The position numbers and the translations under genes were made by a program. A DNA stretch of 64,000 nt from Bacteroidales bacterium (GTDB taxonomy: Bacteria > Bacteroidota > Bacteroidia > Bacteroidales > UBA932), in contig JAFSVL010000048.1 in assembly GCA_017445015.1 (NCBI GenBank), forward strand, positions 19,641 to 83,640. Direction: 5' to 3'. Position 1 is the stretch's first letter; the number at the start of each line of letters is the position of its first letter. The notes beneath the pieces are model-generated. The model was given only the letters and a program-made list of their open reading frames with translations, had not been told where the DNA came from and ran no database searches. Positions 42,842 to 50,888 of this stretch are shown here, one piece after another.

Positions 42842-44540
42842 GAATCCTCATCGCTTTTTCCAGCACCTGCGCAAAAGTGCCGATCAGGGCAAGCCTGAGC
42901 TGCATCAGCGTTGCGTCCGGTTCCCGGAGGATGCTGGTATCATGGTAATACTGATTGAATTCCTTGGCAATATCGTAAGCATAATTGGCGATAAGCGCGG
43001 GAGAGAGCGCCTTCGCCGCCTCATCCACTTTCTGCGGATAGGCGCAGAGCAGTTTGATGAGACGCAGTTCCTTGGCGCTGAGCGCCGCATCGGCCTTCCA
43101 GACGGGTTTCACACCTGCCTCTTCCGCCTTGCGCAGGATGCTGCAGATACGTGCGTGGGTGTACTGGATGAAGGGACCGGTATTGCCGTTGAAGTCGATG
43201 GACTCTTCGGGATTGAAGAGCATTTTCTTCTTGGGATCCACCTTGAGGATGAAGTACTTGAGCGCACCCAGGCCGATCATCCGGTAAAGCCGCTCTTTCT
43301 CGTCATCCGGGAGTTCACCGAGTTTTCCGGAGGCCTCGGAAGTGGCTTTGGCCACGCCGTACATCTGTTCGATCAGGTCATCGGCATCCACGACCGTACC
43401 CTCGCGGGACTTCATCTTTCCGTTGGGCAGTTCCACCATGCCGTAACTGAGGTGGTAAATCTGCTCCGCCCAGTCGAACCCGAGTTTGGCAAGAATGAGC
43501 TTGAGCACCTGGAAATGGTAATTCTGCTCATCCCCCACGACATAAATATGCGAATCCAGGCTGTATTCGGAAAAACGTCTCTCCGCGGTACCCAGATCCT
43601 GGGTAATATAGACGGAAGTGCCGTCGGAGCGCAGCAGGAGTTTGCGGTCCAGTCCGTCTGCGGTAAGGTCGCACCAGACGGAGCCGTCGTCATCGCGGGT
43701 GAACACGCCCATGTCGAGCCCCTTCTGCACCAGTTCCTTCCCCAGCAGATAGGTCTCATGCTCATAGTAGGTCTTGTCGAAGCGGATGCCCAGCGCCTGA
43801 TACGTCTGTTCAAAGCCGTCAAACACCCAGCCGTTCATCTTTTCCCATAGCGCACGCACCTCCGGATCGCCCTGCTCCCACTTCACGAGCATCTCATGCA
43901 CCTTGTCCATGACGGAAGGGTCTTCCTTTTCCATCTGCGCGAAGGCCACATAGCAATCGCCTACGAGATGGTCGCCCTTCTTTCCCGTGGATTCGGGAGT
44001 AGCTCCGTAGAACCGCTGCTGCCACGCATACATCGATTTGCAGATATGCACGCCGCGGTCATTGACGAGCGTAGTGCGGATCACCTCATTGCCCGCGGCC
44101 GCAAGCAGGCTCGAAACGCTGTCGCCGAGCAGGTTGTTGCGGATATGGCCGAGGTGCAGGGGCTTATTGGTATTCGGCGAAGAAAACTCCACCATCACAC
44201 GCTTCCCGGTCGCGGGCAACTGCCCGAAAGAAGCGTCGCTGCGGACAGCCTCGAAACGCCCGCCCCAGTAAAGCGACGAAAAACTGATATTCAGGAAGCC
44301 CTTGACGACATTATAGGCGCTGATTTCCGGGCAGGAAGCACACAGGGCCGCGCCAATCGCTTCCCCCGTCGCCTCCGGAGAAGCGTGGGAAACGCGCAGC
44401 AGCGGGAAGGTCACCAGGGTGAAATCCCCCTCGAATTCCTTTCGGGTCGGTTGAATCTGGAGCGAATCCGGCGCAACAGAGGCGCCGTACAGAGATTGCA
44501 GCGCCTCGGAGACGCGCAGGCAGAGAAACTGTTCAGGCAT
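42813..44540 (-). CDS. argS: Arginine--tRNA ligase
   Basis: 575 residues. The class I synthetase HIGH motif is HLGH at residues 129-132 (NKPLHLGHIRNN). The KMSKS-like loop is GKMKSREGTVVDADDL, typical of ArgRS. The N-terminal Arg-tRNA synthetase domain (QSLYGASVAPDSLQIQPTRKEFEGDFTLVTFPL) and the C-terminal DALR anticodon domain (LCAYPQKVDEAAKALSPALIANYAYDIAKEFNQYYH) are complete. It charges tRNA-Arg. It lies 1 nt after rpoD and overlaps ygiQ by 29 nt. Confidence 0.98.
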   Translation of the reverse strand: MPEQFLCLRVSEALQSLYGASVAPDSLQIQPTRKEFEGDFTLVTFPLLRVSHASPEATGEAIGAALCASCPEISAYNVVKGFLNISFSSLYWGGRFEAVRSDASFGQLPATGKRVMVEFSSPNTNKPLHLGHIRNNLLGDSVSSLLAAAGNEVIRTTLVNDRGVHICKSMYAWQQRFYGATPESTGKKGDHLVGDCYVAFAQMEKEDPSVMDKVHEMLVKWEQGDPEVRALWEKMNGWVFDGFEQTYQALGIRFDKTYYEHETYLLGKELVQKGLDMGVFTRDDDGSVWCDLTADGLDRKLLLRSDGTSVYITQDLGTAERRFSEYSLDSHIYVVGDEQNYHFQVLKLILAKLGFDWAEQIYHLSYGMVELPNGKMKSREGTVVDADDLIEQMYGVAKATSEASGKLGELPDDEKERLYRMIGLGALKYFILKVDPKKKMLFNPEESIDFNGNTGPFIQYTHARICSILRKAEEAGVKPVWKADAALSAKELRLIKLLCAYPQKVDEAAKALSPALIANYAYDIAKEFNQYYHDTSILREPDATLMQLRLALIGTFAQVLEKAMRILGIELPDRM

Positions 44541-44541
44541 A

Positions 44542-45402
44542 TTATCCGAGGTAAGGGATGAGAAGTTTTCGAGCAGAGGGCTTCTTCAGTTTGCGGATGG
44601 CTTTTTCCTTGATCTGCCGCACACGCTCGCGGGTAAGGTCCAGCCGTTCTCCGATTTCCTCGAGGGTCATTTCCTGACAGCCGATGCCGAAGAATGAACG
44701 GATGATTTCCTGCTCACGGGGCGTCAGCACCTGCAGGGCGCGGTCGATTTCCGTGCTCAGAGATTCATTGGTCAGGCCCTTGTCCGCACTGGGGCTGTCG
44801 TCATTGGGAAGGATATCCAGCAGGGAATTCTCCTCACCCTCGACAAAAGGGGCATCCACGCTCACGTGGCGGCCGGAGACGCGCAGGGTATCCGCAATCT
44901 TGTCGTGCGGGATGTCGATCATCTCGGAAAGTTCCTCCGTGGACGGCTGACGTTCATACTCCTGTTCGAACTTCGAGAGCGCCTTGTTGATTTTATTGAG
45001 CGAGCCTACCTGGTTGAGCGGAAGCCGCACCACGCGGGACTGCTCCGCAAGGGCCTGCAGGATGGACTGGCGGATCCACCAGACAGCATAGGAAATGAAC
45101 TTGAAGCCGCGGGTCTCGTCGAATTTCTCGGCGGCCTTGATCAGGCCGAGATTCCCCTCGTTGATGAGATCCGGGAGGCTCAGGCCCTGATTCTGGTACT
45201 GCTTGGCCACGGATACCACAAAACGAAGATTGGCCCTGGTGAGTTTCTCCAGGGCCTCTTCATCGCCTTCGCGGATACGCTGGGCGAGTTCGACTTCTTC
45301 TTCAGGCGATACCAGTTCCTCGCGTCCGATTTCCTGGAGGTACTTGTCCAGGGATGCGCTTTCGCGGTTGGTAATCGACTTGGTAATCTTTAGTTGTCTC
45401 AT
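44542..45402 (-). CDS. rpoD: Primary sigma factor RpoD/SigA
   Basis: 286 residues, the short form typical of Bacteroidetes lacking the long region 1.1. Region 1.2 reads [31 protein letters not shown]. Region 2 has [56 protein letters not shown]. Region 3 follows, and region 4 ends with [16 protein letters not shown] and the helix-turn-helix [28 protein letters not shown]. It directs RNA polymerase to the TTTG/TAnnTTTG promoters seen in this window. Its ATG lies 9 nt after the degQ stop, which suggests co-transcription. Confidence 0.98.
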   Translation of the reverse strand: MRQLKITKSITNRESASLDKYLQEIGREELVSPEEEVELAQRIREGDEEALEKLTRANLRFVVSVAKQYQNQGLSLPDLINEGNLGLIKAAEKFDETRGFKFISYAVWWIRQSILQALAEQSRVVRLPLNQVGSLNKINKALSKFEQEYERQPSTEELSEMIDIPHDKIADTLRVSGRHVSVDAPFVEGEENSLLDILPNDDSPSADKGLTNESLSTEIDRALQVLTPREQEIIRSFFGIGCQEMTLEEIGERLDLTRERVRQIKEKAIRKLKKPSARKLLIPYLG

Positions 45403-45411
45403 ATATTTTTA

Positions 45412-46851
45412 TTAATCCTTCCCAAATCCGAAGTAGAAGTTGTTGCCGGATGAGGTTTTACCCTCCAGGTACACGGAACGCTTTCTCTTCTTCGCGACGT
45501 CGATGACATCCTGAGGTTTGCTCACGGGGACGTCGTTGACCATCTCGATAATGTAACCGTCACCGGCACCGGCCTGCGCCAGTTTGCCTTTCCCGGCACT
45601 GACGATCAGCACGCCGTTCTTCAACCCCACCGCCGCGAGTTCCTCCCTGGTTGCCGCCCGCAGTTTGGCGCCGTAGAAAGATGCCGAACCGTCGGACGCG
45701 ACTTCCACATCGGGAGCCTCCTCAAAAAGCACGGGCAGGACCAGCGTCTTTCCATCCCGGACCACCGTAGCCTCAGTGCGGTCACCGGGCCGGAAATTGT
45801 TGACCTTGACCTGCAGCGCAGAAGGGCTCTTGATGCGCGTAGAATCAAGTTTCACTAACACATCTCCCTGCTTGATGCCGGCCTTCTCGGCGGCACTGCC
45901 GGAAACTACCTCATTGATATATACGCCGTCCAGCGAAGAAAGTTTCATTTCGGAAGCTACTTTTTCCGTAACGGGCGACATGACCACGCCGAGCCTTGCA
46001 CGCTTGACCGAGCCGAAATCAATGAGGTCGGAAACGATTTTATGTACGATGTTGGAAGGGACGGCAAAGGAATAACCTGTGTAGGAGCCCGTCGTTGACA
46101 CGATAGCGGTATTGATGCCCACCAGTTGGCCGGCCTTGTTGACCAGCGCGCCGCCGCTGTTGCCGGGGTTCACCGCCGCATCGGTCTGGATGAAGGATTC
46201 AATCTTGAATTCGCCGGTATAGTTGGGCATCGAGCGGCCTTTGGCGCTGACGATGCCGGCGGTAATGGTGGAACGCAACTGCTCGCCAAGCGGCGAACCG
46301 ATGGCCAGCACCCATTCGCCGAGGCGGAGATTGTCGGAGTCGGCAAATTCGATGGTCGGAAGGCCGGAGGCCTCAATTTTGACCAGCGCCACGTCGGTCG
46401 CCGGATCCGTGCCGATGACCTTCGCCTCGTACACCTTATTATTATTGAGCGTAATTTCGATTTTTGATGCGTCCGCGACGACATGGTTATTGGTGACGAT
46501 ATAGCCGTCAGGGCTGATAATCACACCGGAGCCGCTGCCTTCGGACTGCCGCTGGCCGCCTTCATCGCCGAAGAAAAAACGGAAGAAGGGATCCTGGATG
46601 GGCTGATACTGCCGGGTTATCGTCACCTTGACGAAAACCACCGCATCCACGGCGCGTTCCGCGGCGTAGGTAAAATCAGGATAGTCGGACACTGACAAAT
46701 TGACAGGACCGGAGGGCGTATTATATCCGCTGTCGGAAGAATAGACGGGCGTGGTCCCGGTTGCCTGCGGCGTCGCCGCCTTGACGATTCCGTACGCCGT
46801 AAGCACGCTGAGGCCCACGGAAAGGATAACGGTAAGCAAAGTCTTTTTCAT
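45412..46851 (-). CDS. degQ: DegQ/HtrA-type periplasmic serine protease
   Basis: 479 residues from ATG 46851, which gives a signal peptide or anchor (MKKTLLTVILSVGLSVLTAYG). The trypsin-like domain has the catalytic triad in IVTNNHVVAD (His), DPATDVALVKI (Asp) and NPGNSGGALVN (Ser). Two PDZ domains follow, at about residues 290-380 (GVVMSPVTEKVASEMK, SAAEKAGIKQGDVLVKLD) and 400-475. It degrades or refolds misfolded envelope proteins. Region 46890-46909 upstream holds a sigma-54-like element. DegP/DegQ/DegS cannot be separated with certainty. Confidence 0.93.
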   Translation of the reverse strand: MKKTLLTVILSVGLSVLTAYGIVKAATPQATGTTPVYSSDSGYNTPSGPVNLSVSDYPDFTYAAERAVDAVVFVKVTITRQYQPIQDPFFRFFFGDEGGQRQSEGSGSGVIISPDGYIVTNNHVVADASKIEITLNNNKVYEAKVIGTDPATDVALVKIEASGLPTIEFADSDNLRLGEWVLAIGSPLGEQLRSTITAGIVSAKGRSMPNYTGEFKIESFIQTDAAVNPGNSGGALVNKAGQLVGINTAIVSTTGSYTGYSFAVPSNIVHKIVSDLIDFGSVKRARLGVVMSPVTEKVASEMKLSSLDGVYINEVVSGSAAEKAGIKQGDVLVKLDSTRIKSPSALQVKVNNFRPGDRTEATVVRDGKTLVLPVLFEEAPDVEVASDGSASFYGAKLRAATREELAAVGLKNGVLIVSAGKGKLAQAGAGDGYIIEMVNDVPVSKPQDVIDVAKKRKRSVYLEGKTSSGNNFYFGFGKD

Positions 46852-46889
46852 ATCTCGATGTTTTGAATCTTTCCGGGGGTTCAAAACTC

Positions 46890-46909
46890 AAAATATGTGC
46901 CAAAATCAG
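46890..46909. repeat. 20-bp direct repeat, left copy, flanking the Rpn gene
   Basis: AAAATATGTGCCAAAATCAG occurs here and again, without mismatch, at 47969-47988. The two copies bracket the Rpn-type gene (46924-47838). On the minus strand this copy reads TTGGCAC-N5-TTGA, close to a sigma-54 -24/-12 promoter, 39 nt upstream of the degQ ATG. Confidence 0.85.
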
Positions 46910-46923
46910 AAGTCAGAAAAAAT

Positions 46924-47838
46924 CTACAAAGCAGAGAGTGCTTCGACGGAGAGCCCGGTGGCCCTGGAAATCTGTTCAAGGGGAAGTTTCATACGCAAAA
47001 GATTCCGGGCAATATCCGCCCGTCCTTCTTCGCGTCCTTTGGCTTCGCCCTCCGCCAGGCCTTCTTCCCGGGCCCAGGCCTTCTGCGCGATGATATCGAT
47101 TTCGGTTCTCATGATGCTTTCGTATTTATGCTGCGTTGCCACGTCCATATTGGCGAAGGCAGACCGTTCATACAACTTCCTTATAAATTCGTCTTCAAAG
47201 TTCTCCGGGACCCTGTCCACCGTGTGCATGTACTTCAGCGACCAGGCGAACTGCTCCAGGCGTGTCGCGCATTCCTTCGCCTCATCCTTTCCCCACTTCA
47301 GGCGCCCCAGTTCCAGGTAAAGGAATCTCAGCGCGTCGGTCATCAGTCCTCCGTTCCCTTCGCAGCGCAGGCTGTAGCGGCTCAATAAACCTTCTTCCAG
47401 CGCCTCCCCGCCCTCGTGCGGAAGGGTGAAGTTTACGAAACTTACCACATAGACCGGCATCAGGCTGTAGTCCATCGTATCGACCGTCTCCCCGCGCTTC
47501 GCCGCATCCTGCCGCTGCTGGATTTTCAGTTCCATCTGCTCCCGCAGTGGAAAGGTGGAATAGCAGAGCATCCGGTCCGCGAAACTCTTTTGTGGGGAGT
47601 TCTGCATCTCCACGATGAAGCACTCTCCGTCGTCTCCCGTGCAGTAGCAGTCAAAAGTACTATTTTTATCGGAAATTGCCAAACCGTGCTGCTCCCTGTC
47701 CTTGAGGACAAGACTTTTGATTTTCTTTTCAGGCAGGAGGAGTTCGAGCATTTGGATGATGAGGGGTTCGTTTCCCGGGGCGAAGATGACGACCTTGAGG
47801 GCTTCGTCATAGGTCAGATTGGCATACTTTGGTTCCAT
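46924..47838 (-). CDS. Rpn family recombination-promoting nuclease / putative transposase
   Basis: 304 residues of the PD-(D/E)XK nuclease family transposase group. Conserved elements are the N-terminal DEALKVVIFAPGNEPLIIQMLELLLPEKKI, the catalytic core FDCYC...GDDGECFIVEMQNSPQ (Asp and E-x-Q) and RMLCYSTFPLREQ. The C-terminal region has tandem EGLAEGEAKGREEG-type glutamate/glycine repeats and a small helix-turn-helix-like end (MKLPLEQISRATGLSVEAL), the usual layout of Rpn proteins. It is bracketed by 20-bp direct repeats. E. coli RpnA raises RecA-independent recombination; a similar role here is inferred. Confidence 0.9.
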   Translation of the reverse strand: MEPKYANLTYDEALKVVIFAPGNEPLIIQMLELLLPEKKIKSLVLKDREQHGLAISDKNSTFDCYCTGDDGECFIVEMQNSPQKSFADRMLCYSTFPLREQMELKIQQRQDAAKRGETVDTMDYSLMPVYVVSFVNFTLPHEGGEALEEGLLSRYSLRCEGNGGLMTDALRFLYLELGRLKWGKDEAKECATRLEQFAWSLKYMHTVDRVPENFEDEFIRKLYERSAFANMDVATQHKYESIMRTEIDIIAQKAWAREEGLAEGEAKGREEGRADIARNLLRMKLPLEQISRATGLSVEALSAL

Positions 47839-47968
47839 AGTTCATAAATTCAGGAACGCAATAATATGCCGATAAAACGTAAAAAAGTGTCAAAAACGTA
47901 AAAAGGTTTCTCTTTTCCCCTGACAACGAAGTTGGCTCCAACAATCAATTCCCGAGGGGAAATGGCTT

Positions 47969-47988
47969 AAAATATGTGCCAAAATCAG
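47969..47988. repeat. 20-bp direct repeat, right copy, overlapping the regulator stop
   Basis: Perfect match to 46890-46909. Its last four bases include the stop codon (TGA at 47987-47985 on the minus strand) of the AraC-type regulator. Here the -12 part of the sigma-54-like motif is TTAA, so it is degenerate. Confidence 0.85.
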
Positions 47989-50765
47989 CGCCTGTCCTTT
48001 TTTCCGTATTCTTTGGGAAGGCAGCCCGTATATTTCCTGAAACTGGTAGCGAAATAGGAAGGCGAGGAAAAACCGACCATCGAACTGATTTCCGAAACGG
48101 AATAACGCCCTTCCAGCAAGAGGGTACAGGCGCGCTCAAAGCGGATTTTCCGGATGAATTCCGCTACGGTTCCTCCTGTCGTTTCCTGTATTCTGGCGTA
48201 CAATTTTGAACGGCTCATATACATTTCCCGGGCAAAGTCGTCGGAAGAAAACGCATCATTGTCAATATTCGCCGCTACGACCCGTTCCGCCCTGTGCAAG
48301 AATTCCCCGTCAGCGGATTTTTCATCAGAATCGCGGGGCTGGTATTGCCCTGAGAGCAGATCGCGCGTCTTGTCCAGATTATCTTCCAGCCTGCGAATTT
48401 CCGCCTTCCGCGTGAGAAGTTCTACCCTGGCCCGCAGCAAAGAAGCGATAAGCAGGCCGACAAGGACGAGGAATGAACAGGCCAAAAGAAGGAGCAGCAT
48501 ACGGAAAATACCACTTTGCCACCACCTGGGGAGGACACGGATGGGAAAGACGGCGTCCCCATCGCATAAAACGCCTTCATTATTGGCACTGCGCAGATGT
48601 AGCGTATAGTTACCTGGGGCCAGATTGGTAAAGGTAGCCGCCCTCCCTTCAGTTTTGTGCCACTGGTCATCCAACCCTTCCATACGATAATAAAAAGTAT
48701 CACCTCCATAGGAGAGCATATTCACCACTGACCAGCGTACGACAAGCGGTCCCTTGAAAGCATGCGTCCGCAAGGAGATACAGGCACCCGATGCATCACG
48801 TTCCAAATCAGCAGAATTCCTCCGGTCAATACTGACTCCCGTGAAATAAGGCCTGGGCGCATAGGGATTAGAATACATATCGCCGGGGTCGAAACGGGTG
48901 ATTCCACCCAACCCGCCAAAGTAGAACAGGCCGTCGGCGCCGACACAGGCCGCACCCTCGTTAAATTCGTTGTTCATCGGGCGGTTGATGGGGGTAAGCG
49001 CGCCATTATCCTGCCGAAGGCGGCAGATTATTCTTCCGGAACAAAACCAAAGTGCATCCTCTCCACTGAGGACTGCACGGACATTATTGTCCGGAAGCCC
49101 GTCCCGAACGGTATAGCAGCGGGGCTGGGAAATGCCGGGAAACTCCACCAGGCCGCGTGAAGAGGCCATCCATATCCGGCCATCGGCATCCTGAACAATC
49201 TGGTTTACATGAAAACCTGCGGAGCCGATGGCCGGAAGTAACTCAGACTGCGTCTGTACGCTTCCGTCTTGGAGCGAGAGACGGAAAAAGCCCTCGTCCG
49301 TCCCGATCCAAATCCGGCCGGAACGGTCCCTGTACAACACGGAAATCAAACGCTTGCCCAACTCGGGAACATTTCCAACGGCGGGATGAGGGGAAAAATC
49401 GCCACTCTGCGAATCAAAAAGAAACAGGCCTTCCAGAGAGCCGACCAGCCATTTCCCCTTCTCAATTTCCAGCAGCGAGTAACAGCCGTTCTTGATGGGC
49501 GCCCTGTGATTGAAAGCATAACCGCGCACATGAAGCGTACGGGGATCCAGACGCTTTACGCCGCCCATATGAAGACCGATATAAAGAAAGCCATCACTGC
49601 CGGGGACGATACACTTCACATTACTGCTTTCAAGCGGAAGATGCGGCCGGTTAAGGCTGCCTTGCCCTGGGGAATAAAGGAACAGGCCATCATCGTTGGT
49701 ACCAATCCAGATATTTCGGGAAACGGGGTCAGGGCAAAGGCAGGTGACAAATCCATAAACCTGTTCACCTGACAGGGGGATTTTCTGGATTTTTTCATCC
49801 TGTTGGTTCCAATAATTCACACCGCCGAACCAAGTCCCTATCCATATACCGTTCTGGGCATCCGAATATAGGGCACGCACACTATTGTGACTGAGCGACG
49901 TGGAGTTCTCGTCATGAAGGCACAATTTAAAGGCGCCCTGGAGATCATCATAAACGGCCAAACCTTCATAGGTGCCTACCCAGAGACGCCCGCGAGCATC
50001 GGAATGCAACACCCTGACATAGTCCGACGGAAGCATTTCCTTCCCCTCGTAGTGACGGAGCACCTTAAAACGTGAATCCGTTCGATAGAGCCCGCGACCA
50101 TAAACACCTATCCACCATCCGCCATCCTGAGATGGAGCAATGGCATGAACATCAACACCCCTGAATTCTTGAACAAGGACAGCCTTTCCGCTGTAGAATT
50201 GAAACAGCCCGGCATCAGAAGCGACCAAAAGGAATCGTTCATGAGAAAAAGTGCTCCGTATGACACAGTCCACCCCGAGGGAGATGCTTTCAAAGGAATC
50301 GTCAGCAGGATGGAAAAGAAACAGGCCGTTATCTGTAGAGAGAGCAAGCCCGTCTCCAAAAGAAGAAATATGATTGACGGAACCACAGGGGAAAGAATAA
50401 TTAATAAAATGCGCTGACTTCGCATCAAAGCGGGAAAGTCCCGCCGAAGTCCCTACCCAGATCCGGCCTTCATCGTCGGTAAAAAGGGCGCCGACAAAAC
50501 CGCTGGGGAGGGATGCAGGATCAGAGAAATCCGATTTAAACACCGTAAAATCATAACCATCATAACGATTCAGGCCGTTTTGCGTCCCGAACCACAGATT
50601 TCCAAGCCTATCCTGCGTAATGGAGAGAACGGAACTTTGAGAGAGGCCTTGTTCAATTCCCAAACGACGGAACGAAAGCTGGGGTGCAGCATCAGAAGGG
50701 ACCTGCTTAATCAAAAAAAACAGCAAAAGGAGCGCAGTACGCAAAAGTCGCAGGCAATCTGACAT
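47985..50765 (-). CDS. Membrane-spanning one-component AraC regulator (Reg_prop/Y_Y_Y sensor, no kinase)
   Basis: 926 residues. A signal segment (LLRTALLLLFFLIKQVPSDA) precedes about 14 Reg_prop blades of a double propeller (NLWFGTQNGLNRYDG, RIWVGTSAGLSRFD, RLWVGTYEGLAVYDD, GIWIGTWFGGVNYW...). A Y_Y_Y domain lies near residues 660-750 (FYYRMEGLDDQWHKTEG...NYTLHLRSANNEG). One membrane helix (about 755-779) leads straight through a short coiled coil to an AraC HTH domain (FAREMYMSRSKLYARIQETTGG and SVSEISSMVGFSSPSYFATSFRKYTGCLPKEY). HisKA, HATPase and receiver domains of normal hybrid two-component sensors (about 1300 residues) are missing. Divergent from the lyase, so probably its regulator. 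Confidence 0.9.
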   Translation of the reverse strand: MSDCLRLLRTALLLLFFLIKQVPSDAAPQLSFRRLGIEQGLSQSSVLSITQDRLGNLWFGTQNGLNRYDGYDFTVFKSDFSDPASLPSGFVGALFTDDEGRIWVGTSAGLSRFDAKSAHFINYSFPCGSVNHISSFGDGLALSTDNGLFLFHPADDSFESISLGVDCVIRSTFSHERFLLVASDAGLFQFYSGKAVLVQEFRGVDVHAIAPSQDGGWWIGVYGRGLYRTDSRFKVLRHYEGKEMLPSDYVRVLHSDARGRLWVGTYEGLAVYDDLQGAFKLCLHDENSTSLSHNSVRALYSDAQNGIWIGTWFGGVNYWNQQDEKIQKIPLSGEQVYGFVTCLCPDPVSRNIWIGTNDDGLFLYSPGQGSLNRPHLPLESSNVKCIVPGSDGFLYIGLHMGGVKRLDPRTLHVRGYAFNHRAPIKNGCYSLLEIEKGKWLVGSLEGLFLFDSQSGDFSPHPAVGNVPELGKRLISVLYRDRSGRIWIGTDEGFFRLSLQDGSVQTQSELLPAIGSAGFHVNQIVQDADGRIWMASSRGLVEFPGISQPRCYTVRDGLPDNNVRAVLSGEDALWFCSGRIICRLRQDNGALTPINRPMNNEFNEGAACVGADGLFYFGGLGGITRFDPGDMYSNPYAPRPYFTGVSIDRRNSADLERDASGACISLRTHAFKGPLVVRWSVVNMLSYGGDTFYYRMEGLDDQWHKTEGRAATFTNLAPGNYTLHLRSANNEGVLCDGDAVFPIRVLPRWWQSGIFRMLLLLLACSFLVLVGLLIASLLRARVELLTRKAEIRRLEDNLDKTRDLLSGQYQPRDSDEKSADGEFLHRAERVVAANIDNDAFSSDDFAREMYMSRSKLYARIQETTGGTVAEFIRKIRFERACTLLLEGRYSVSEISSMVGFSSPSYFATSFRKYTGCLPKEYGKKDRR

Positions 50766-50796
50766 AAAATGTAAATTTTGTACAATTATAATACAA
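50766..50796 (-). promoter_or_regulatory. Promoter of the PUL regulator
   Basis: The minus strand shows TTG (50796-50794), a 20-nt spacer and TACATTTT (50773-50766), one base from TAnnTTTG, directly before the ATG at 50765. The spacing equals that of the EPS operon promoter. A leaderless transcript would follow. Confidence 0.5.
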
Positions 50797-50847
50797 TTTA
50801 ATACAAATTTAAAATTTATTATATAAAATCAAATAAAAACGAAACAA

Positions 50848-50884
50848 TTTTCTCTCCATATTTTAGAGAGAAAAACAAACTTTG
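50848..50884 (+). promoter_or_regulatory. Possible promoter/operator of the lyase operon
   Basis: An inverted repeat TTTTCTCT (50848-50855) / AGAGAAAA (50867-50874) stands in the 123-bp divergent spacer. It is followed by AAACTTTG (50877-50884), one base from a -7 box, 4 nt before the ATG at 50889. The inverted repeat may be an operator or a hairpin. The spacer is very AT-rich and otherwise shows no feature. Confidence 0.4.
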
Positions 50885-50888
50885 CAGC

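Noticed and set aside
42804-43850. Plus-strand frame of 348 codons opposite argS
   Set aside because: Antisense to an intact argS with HIGH and KMSKS-like motifs; no independent evidence.
46924-47838. Rpn gene as a full insertion sequence
   Set aside because: No terminal inverted repeats were seen at its ends, only the direct 20-mers; Rpn proteins are not classical DDE transposases.
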